Below are positions 59,348 to 64,000 of a stretch of 64,000 nucleotides of DNA, one piece after another. The notes under the pieces were generated by a model. The model worked only from the letters and a program-made list of their open reading frames with translations. It was not told the DNA's origin and searched no databases. The translations under genes and the position numbers were made by a program. Origin of the DNA: Singulisphaera sp045290345 (GTDB taxonomy: Bacteria; Planctomycetota; Planctomycetia; Isosphaerales; Isosphaeraceae); NCBI RefSeq assembly GCF_045290345.1, contig NZ_CP155447.1:3720001-3784000 (forward strand), read 5' to 3'. How positions within the stretch are numbered: the first letter of the stretch is position 1; the number at the start of each line of letters is the position of its first letter.

Positions 59348-61156
59348 ATGGAGGATGTGGAGTCGCCTTCCCAGGAGGGAGTTCGTCTTGACTACACTCG
59401 TCGCCTCGAAGCCCGACGTGCGACTCGAGCACGATTTACGTTCAGAGAGCGTGTGATCACCGAGTCGAGACTTCTCGTCTTCATCGCAGGGCTCATTCTG
59501 GCAGGACTCGCCTTCGGGATCGGACGAATCGCGGGAGCCTGGGTTGCCCTTCCCGTCTTCCTCTTTTTTCTCCTGATCCTGATCCATGCCCGGCTGGCTC
59601 GTCTGAGCCACCGAGCGGGCAGGGCGGTCGAGTTCTACGAGAATGGGATCGCCCGGGTGGAGAACCGGTGGGCGGGCAAGGGGGAGCCGGGACATCGGTT
59701 TCTCGATCCCGAACATCCGTATGCCGCGGACCTGGACCTGTTTGGGGTCGGCTCGATGTTCGAGCGGCTCTGCACTGCTCGAACCCGGTCGGGGGAAGAC
59801 ACGCTGGCCGCCTGGTTACTCAGTCCCGCGCCTCCCGAGGTCGTTCTCGAACGACAGGCGGCGGTTGCCGAGCTGCGGGCGCAGGTCGATCTTCGTGAGG
59901 ATCTCGAGTTATTGGGAGCCGACGTCCGAGCGGGGATCGATCCGGAGGCGCTGGCCGCCTGGGGTAAGACACCTCGCCTTTTCTCGGGACGACTGCTTCC
60001 GATTGCCGCCGGTTTGCTCTCCGCGGTGACCGTGGCCGCGCTGATCGCTTGGGAACTCATTGACCTCGGTCCGGCCCCCTTCTTTGCACTTGTGATCGTT
60101 GAACTCGTGTTCGCCTGGAAGTTTTCCGGATCGGTCCATCGGGTCGTCGCACCTCTCGACCGTCGAGCGCAGGAGTTGATTCTGCTCTCGCATCTCCTGG
60201 AGCGACTCGAGCGCGAGACGTTCCAGGCCCCGGCGCTTCGGCGGCTCCAGGCTCAACTCCAACCTGAGGGAATTCCCGCCTCTCGCCAAATCGCAAAGCT
60301 CGCTCGGCTCTTGCAATTTCTCGATGCCCAGAAGAATCAGCTCTTCTTACCGTTCGCGGCGATCGCCCTCTGGTCGCTCCAGTTTGCGATCCTGATCGAT
60401 TCCTGGCGTGCCAAGTCGGGGCCCGCCATCGCAGGCTGGCTTGCGGCGGTAGGCGAGTTCGAGGCCTTGTGTGCGCTCGCGGCCTATGCCTGGGAAAATC
60501 CGGCCGACGTCTTCCCGACGATCCAGACGGAGGGCGCCCGCTTCGAGGCGATCGACCTGGGACACCCGCTGCTTGCCGAGAATGTCCTCGTCCGCAACGA
60601 TGTCGCCCTGGGGGGCGAATTGCAAGTGCTCGTGGTGAGCGGATCCAACATGTCGGGAAAGAGCACCTTGCTTCGTTCGGTCGGGATCAACACGGTGCTC
60701 GCTCTGGCGGGATCGCCGGTTTGCGCACGGAAGTTGACGCTCTCGCCGCTGGCCATTGGCGCCACGCTCCGGGTGCAGGATTCACTTCAGGCGGGGCGTT
60801 CCCGGTTCTACGCCGAGATCACTCGATTACGCCAGTTGGTCGACCTGTCGAGGGGGCCGATTCCCTTGCTCTTCCTGATCGACGAGATCCTGAACGGGAC
60901 GAACTCGCACGATCGAACCGTCGGTGGCGAGTCAGTCATTCGAGGTTTGATCGGTCGCGGGGCGATCGGGCTTGTCACGACGCATGACCTGACGCTCGCC
61001 GAGATCGCCAATCGGCTGGGATCGATCGCGAAAAACGTCCACTTTGTGGATCACTTCGAGAACGGAACGCTGCACTTCGACTATCTGATGCGTCCGGGGG
61101 TGGTTCGCAAGAGCAATGCCTTGGCGCTGATGCGTGCGGTCGGTCTGGACGTCTGA
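59348..61156 (+). CDS. Membrane-anchored MutS-family ATPase
   Basis: The 602-residue protein ends in a MutS-type ABC ATPase: Walker A VSGSNMSGKSTLLRS (about residue 431), Walker B LLFLIDEILNGTNSHDR (about 507) and LVTTHDLTLAEIA. The N-terminus has two close hydrophobic helices (about 38-75), with more at about 215-250 and 330-350. No mismatch-recognition domain (Phe-x-Glu) is seen. It therefore belongs to the MutS-like proteins of unknown role, not MutS1 or MutS2 (no Smr domain). The ATG follows a GAGGAG site. Confidence 0.87.
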   Translation: MEDVESPSQEGVRLDYTRRLEARRATRARFTFRERVITESRLLVFIAGLILAGLAFGIGRIAGAWVALPVFLFFLLILIHARLARLSHRAGRAVEFYENGIARVENRWAGKGEPGHRFLDPEHPYAADLDLFGVGSMFERLCTARTRSGEDTLAAWLLSPAPPEVVLERQAAVAELRAQVDLREDLELLGADVRAGIDPEALAAWGKTPRLFSGRLLPIAAGLLSAVTVAALIAWELIDLGPAPFFALVIVELVFAWKFSGSVHRVVAPLDRRAQELILLSHLLERLERETFQAPALRRLQAQLQPEGIPASRQIAKLARLLQFLDAQKNQLFLPFAAIALWSLQFAILIDSWRAKSGPAIAGWLAAVGEFEALCALAAYAWENPADVFPTIQTEGARFEAIDLGHPLLAENVLVRNDVALGGELQVLVVSGSNMSGKSTLLRSVGINTVLALAGSPVCARKLTLSPLAIGATLRVQDSLQAGRSRFYAEITRLRQLVDLSRGPIPLLFLIDEILNGTNSHDRTVGGESVIRGLIGRGAIGLVTTHDLTLAEIANRLGSIAKNVHFVDHFENGTLHFDYLMRPGVVRKSNALALMRAVGLDV

Positions 61157-61187
61157 GTCCGTCAAAACCAGGAGAGGATCGAGAAGA

Positions 61188-63296
61188 ATGCTGCCTCGAA
61201 TGAGACTTGCCGCAATCCTCGTCATCTTGAACGCGACGGTCGCGGGGGCCGACGGCCCCAAGGACAACCAGCCCGACACGGTTCGTCGGATGCCCAAGCC
61301 CGGTATCAAGGTTTCTCCCGCCGATCGTGAAACCCTCGAAACGGGCCTGACCGAGCTTCATGCCGCGATCGATAAGCTCAACGCGAGCCGCGACCCTTGG
61401 ATTCTCGAGCTGATCCCTGACGTTCAAATCTATCATCGAGCGGTGCACGATGCTTTGAAATATGAAGAATTTTTTGATGCTAAAGAGATCTCCAAGGCGA
61501 AGGCGTTGCTCAAGGAAGGCCAGAAGCGCGCCGCGGAATTGAGTCAGAAGACGGCGCCCTGGGCCGGTCAGACCGGTCTCGTCGTGCGGGGTTACGTCTC
61601 TAAGATTGACGGATCGGTACAGCCTTATGGACTGGTCGTGCCGGAGTCGAAACGCGGGGGCGCGCGTCCCGAGCATCGGCTCGACGTCTGGTTCAATGGC
61701 CGCAATGAGACGTTGAGCGAGGTCAACTTCATGGATCAGCACAGCCACCAGGCCGGCCAGTTCACGCCGGCTGACACGATTGTGCTCAAGCCGTACGGCC
61801 GCTACTGCAACGCCTTCAAGTTTGCTGGTGAGGTCGACGTCCTCGAGGCGCTCGAATCGGTCAAGCAACGCTATCGGATCGACGAAGATCGGATCTCGGT
61901 CCGTGGCTTCTCGATGGGAGGCGCGGCGGCCTGGCAATTCGCGGTTCATTACCCAGACCGTTGGTTCGCCGCCAACCCGGGCGCGGGATTCTCGGAGACC
62001 CCTCGGTTCCTGAAAGTGTTTCAGCAAGAGACGTTGGCGCCGACTTCGTACGAGAAGACGCTCTGGCACCTCTATGACTGCACTGATTACGCGGCGAACT
62101 TGATCGCGTGTCCGACCGTCGCCTACAGTGGCGAACTCGACAATCAGAAGCAGGCAGCCGACGTGATGGCTGAGGCCTTGAAGGAAGAAGGCATCGAGCT
62201 GACTCACATCATCGGCCCGAAGACGAAGCATGCTTACCACCCCGCGGCGAAACTCGAGGTGGAACGCCGGATGGAGAGCCTGGCGGCTCGAGGTCGGCAA
62301 AAATTCCCCTCCGAAGTCACGCTCGTCACTTACACGCTCAAGTACAACCGCATGCACTGGCTGTCGATTGATGGCCTGGGCGAGCATTGGAAGCGGGCGC
62401 GGGTCCATGCGTCGTTGGGCGATCAGACGGTGGCCGTCAAGACCGAGAACGTCGATTCGATTTCGCTGGAGTTTCCACCGGGTTGGGCTCCGTTCCGGAT
62501 CACAACACCGGTCGAAGTCACGATCGACGGCGTCAAGGTTGATGGTGGGCGACCGCTTTCCGACCGGTCCTGGATCTGCCGGCTGGATCGGAAGGGGGAC
62601 GGCTGGAAAGTCGGTTCTCCTTCGGATCAAGAACTTCGAAAGCGAAGCGATCTTCAGGGCCCAATTGACGATGCGTTCATGGATTCGTTTGTGTTTGTGC
62701 TTCCCACCGGCAAGGGAGAAAACGCTCGGTTCAACGAGTGGGCCGGTCACGAGTCGGCACGCGCCATCGAACATTGGCGGAGGCAGTTCCGCGGCGAACC
62801 TCGCGTGAAGAACGATGTCGACGTGACCTCGGCCGACATCGCTACCGCGAACCTCGTCCTCTGGGGCGATCCGGCCACGAATGCGGTGCTGAAGCGGATT
62901 GCCGACCGCTTGCCAATCCCCTGGAATCACGAGAGAATCAAGGCCGGTGACCGCGAGTTTTCCTCGGAGAACCATGGGCTGATTTTGATCGCTCCCAACC
63001 CACTCAACGCACGTCGGTATGTGGTGTTGAATAGCGGTTTCACTTATCGCGAATACGACTATTTGAATAATGCCCGCCAGGTCCCCAAGCTGCCCGACTG
63101 GGCCGTCATCAATCTGGAGACTCCGCCCGACTCGCGAACGCCCGGTTCCGTGGTCGCCGCCGACTTCTTCAATGAGCGATGGGAATGGAAGGGACCAACT
63201 CCGCCCGATGAACTGAGGCTGGGGCGGAGGGGGGGAAACCTCCGCCTCGAGCATGGGCCCCATTCGATTTTCCTCCCCACTGAGACGATGGTGTAG
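61188..63296 (+). CDS. Secreted prolyl-oligopeptidase/esterase-like alpha/beta hydrolase
   Basis: The 702-residue product has a signal peptide (MRLAAILVILNATVAGA). A helical N-terminal region (about 30-135) is followed by an alpha/beta-hydrolase domain with nucleophile Ser in VRGFSMGGAAAWQFAVHYP (about residue 242) and a candidate catalytic His in KTKHAYHPA (about 350). The C-terminal third is beta-rich and unassigned. It probably acts on peptides or esters in the periplasm. Start 61188 or the in-frame ATG at 61200. It is 31 bases after the MutS-like gene, so they may be co-transcribed. Confidence 0.85.
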   Translation: MLPRMRLAAILVILNATVAGADGPKDNQPDTVRRMPKPGIKVSPADRETLETGLTELHAAIDKLNASRDPWILELIPDVQIYHRAVHDALKYEEFFDAKEISKAKALLKEGQKRAAELSQKTAPWAGQTGLVVRGYVSKIDGSVQPYGLVVPESKRGGARPEHRLDVWFNGRNETLSEVNFMDQHSHQAGQFTPADTIVLKPYGRYCNAFKFAGEVDVLEALESVKQRYRIDEDRISVRGFSMGGAAAWQFAVHYPDRWFAANPGAGFSETPRFLKVFQQETLAPTSYEKTLWHLYDCTDYAANLIACPTVAYSGELDNQKQAADVMAEALKEEGIELTHIIGPKTKHAYHPAAKLEVERRMESLAARGRQKFPSEVTLVTYTLKYNRMHWLSIDGLGEHWKRARVHASLGDQTVAVKTENVDSISLEFPPGWAPFRITTPVEVTIDGVKVDGGRPLSDRSWICRLDRKGDGWKVGSPSDQELRKRSDLQGPIDDAFMDSFVFVLPTGKGENARFNEWAGHESARAIEHWRRQFRGEPRVKNDVDVTSADIATANLVLWGDPATNAVLKRIADRLPIPWNHERIKAGDREFSSENHGLILIAPNPLNARRYVVLNSGFTYREYDYLNNARQVPKLPDWAVINLETPPDSRTPGSVVAADFFNERWEWKGPTPPDELRLGRRGGNLRLEHGPHSIFLPTETMV

Positions 63297-63350
63297 GCTT
63301 CCGCTCCAGGCGCCTCATCGCCCTTCAACCGAGGTCGGAGACTTTCGTTC

Positions 63351-64000
63351 ATGTCCACGCCCACAGAGATCTTGACCGACGATCAACTCGCCGCGCTCCG
63401 CCGCTACAACACCCCCACGATTTCTAACGCCATCGAGATCTTCAACCTCCGTCAGCGCCATCTCGGCTTCTTACCCCACCAGATTCGCTGTCTCTTTCCC
63501 GACATGGGGCCGATCGTCGGGTACGCCGTGACCTCGCAGACTCAGGCGTCGTACTCGCCTGATCCTTCCCCCGACCTGACCGACGATTACTTGCGCTATG
63601 TGGCCGCACAACCCGGCCCCAAGATCGCGGTGGGCCAGGACCTCGATAATCCAGCCGGACTCGGGGCGCAGTTCGGCGAGATCAACTCGACGATCCACAA
63701 AAAGCTGGGATGCATCGGGCATATTACCGACGGCTGTCCCCGGGATCTCGACGAAGTCAGGGAAATGGGCTTCCAACTCTTTGGGCTCAACCCATGCGTG
63801 AGCCACGCTTACGTCCGGCTTGCCTCCTTCGGCCAACCGGTCAAGCTGGCCGGAGTCGAGATTCGGCCTGGTGATCTGATTCACGCCGACAAGCACGGGG
63901 TCTGCATCATCCCGCTCGCGATCGCGGGCCAACTGGCCGAGGCCTGCGCTAAAGTTGAGCGTTTGGAGCGGCCGTTGCTCGATGCATGCCGAACGGATCA
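63351..64000 (+). CDS. RraA-family protein (5' part; runs off the window)
   Basis: The first 216 residues are visible. The family signature GCIGHITDGCPRDLDEV contains the DGxxRD motif that binds the divalent metal and substrate in RraA-like aldolases (4-hydroxy-4-methyl-2-oxoglutarate aldolase type). GVEIRPGDLIHADKHGVCIIP follows, also typical. RraA proper inhibits RNase E, but most relatives are enzymes; which applies is unknown. ATG 63351 is 54 bases after the hydrolase stop. Confidence 0.88.
   Translation, partial: MSTPTEILTDDQLAALRRYNTPTISNAIEIFNLRQRHLGFLPHQIRCLFPDMGPIVGYAVTSQTQASYSPDPSPDLTDDYLRYVAAQPGPKIAVGQDLDNPAGLGAQFGEINSTIHKKLGCIGHITDGCPRDLDEVREMGFQLFGLNPCVSHAYVRLASFGQPVKLAGVEIRPGDLIHADKHGVCIIPLAIAGQLAEACAKVERLERPLLDACRTD

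Noticed and set aside
60975..63263. 762-codon open frame on the minus strand opposite the hydrolase
   Set aside because: The opposite frame has the signal peptide, catalytic motif and spacing of a real gene; this one is Arg/Asp/Val-rich with no domain.
1..64000. tRNA, rRNA and other structural RNA genes
   Set aside because: Spacers were read for T-loop-like GTTCRA segments and rRNA blocks; none with a matching cloverleaf or length was found by eye. A covariance search would settle it.

Overview
The window reads as a chromosomal segment of a high-GC planctomycete, most likely of the Isosphaeraceae (Singulisphaera/Isosphaera/Tautonia type). This is inferred from gene content, because no rRNA or tRNA gene was found to anchor it. 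The pointers are lipid A genes (lpxB, lpxD, lpxI), a FliN/SctQ-type SpoA protein without flagellar neighbours, many receiver/PAS signalling proteins, secreted S41 and alpha/beta-hydrolase enzymes, a membrane-anchored MutS-like ATPase and long intergenic spacers with hairpins.

Layout. 1-5231 is an iron-sulfur assembly operon: sufC (3' end), sufB, sufD, a two-domain rhodanese, sufE, a Rieske ferredoxin and a SufT/MIP18 protein. 5565-9404 holds an XRE/S24-like regulator and a divergent pair, dgoK and a Fis-type AAA+ regulator whose sigma54-contact loop is missing. 9547-21922 is housekeeping: lpxB, a DUF255 thioredoxin-fold protein, an S41 protease, tsaD, a HAD hydrolase, lpxD, lpxI, a cytidylate-kinase-like protein, a small conserved protein and a NagB-like deaminase.

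About 22.1-29.1 kb is an accessory patch. It begins at a 22-bp inverted repeat with a T-run and contains a frameshifted DUF932 gene, a truncated FAD reductase joined to the tail of an AhpD/CMD-like gene, two methyltransferases (one with a signal peptide), an APC permease, an AraC regulator, a broken methyltransferase and an Rrf2 regulator with an apparently leaderless promoter.

29.5-34.1 kb carries a polysaccharide-export protein, an MFS transporter and a large membrane protein. 34.2-41.7 kb is a one-direction block of signalling and secretion genes: a PAS histidine kinase split by a one-base frameshift, three receiver proteins (one with a kinase module, one with a degenerate ATPase-like tail), an unknown 308-residue protein and SctQ.

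41.8-44.3 kb is a [2Fe-2S] ferredoxin-panC-panD-lgt operon. 44.5-46.6 kb has moxR and an FHA protein. 47.0-53.4 kb is a glycine-cleavage operon (gcvT-gcvH-gcvPA-gcvPB) followed by a lipoate-ligase-family gene that could serve GcvH. 53.7-59.0 kb encodes a tripartite efflux system (HlyD, EmrB, and a TolC-like lipoprotein on the opposite strand). 59.3-64.0 kb has a membrane MutS homologue, a secreted esterase/peptidase and the 5' part of an RraA-family gene.
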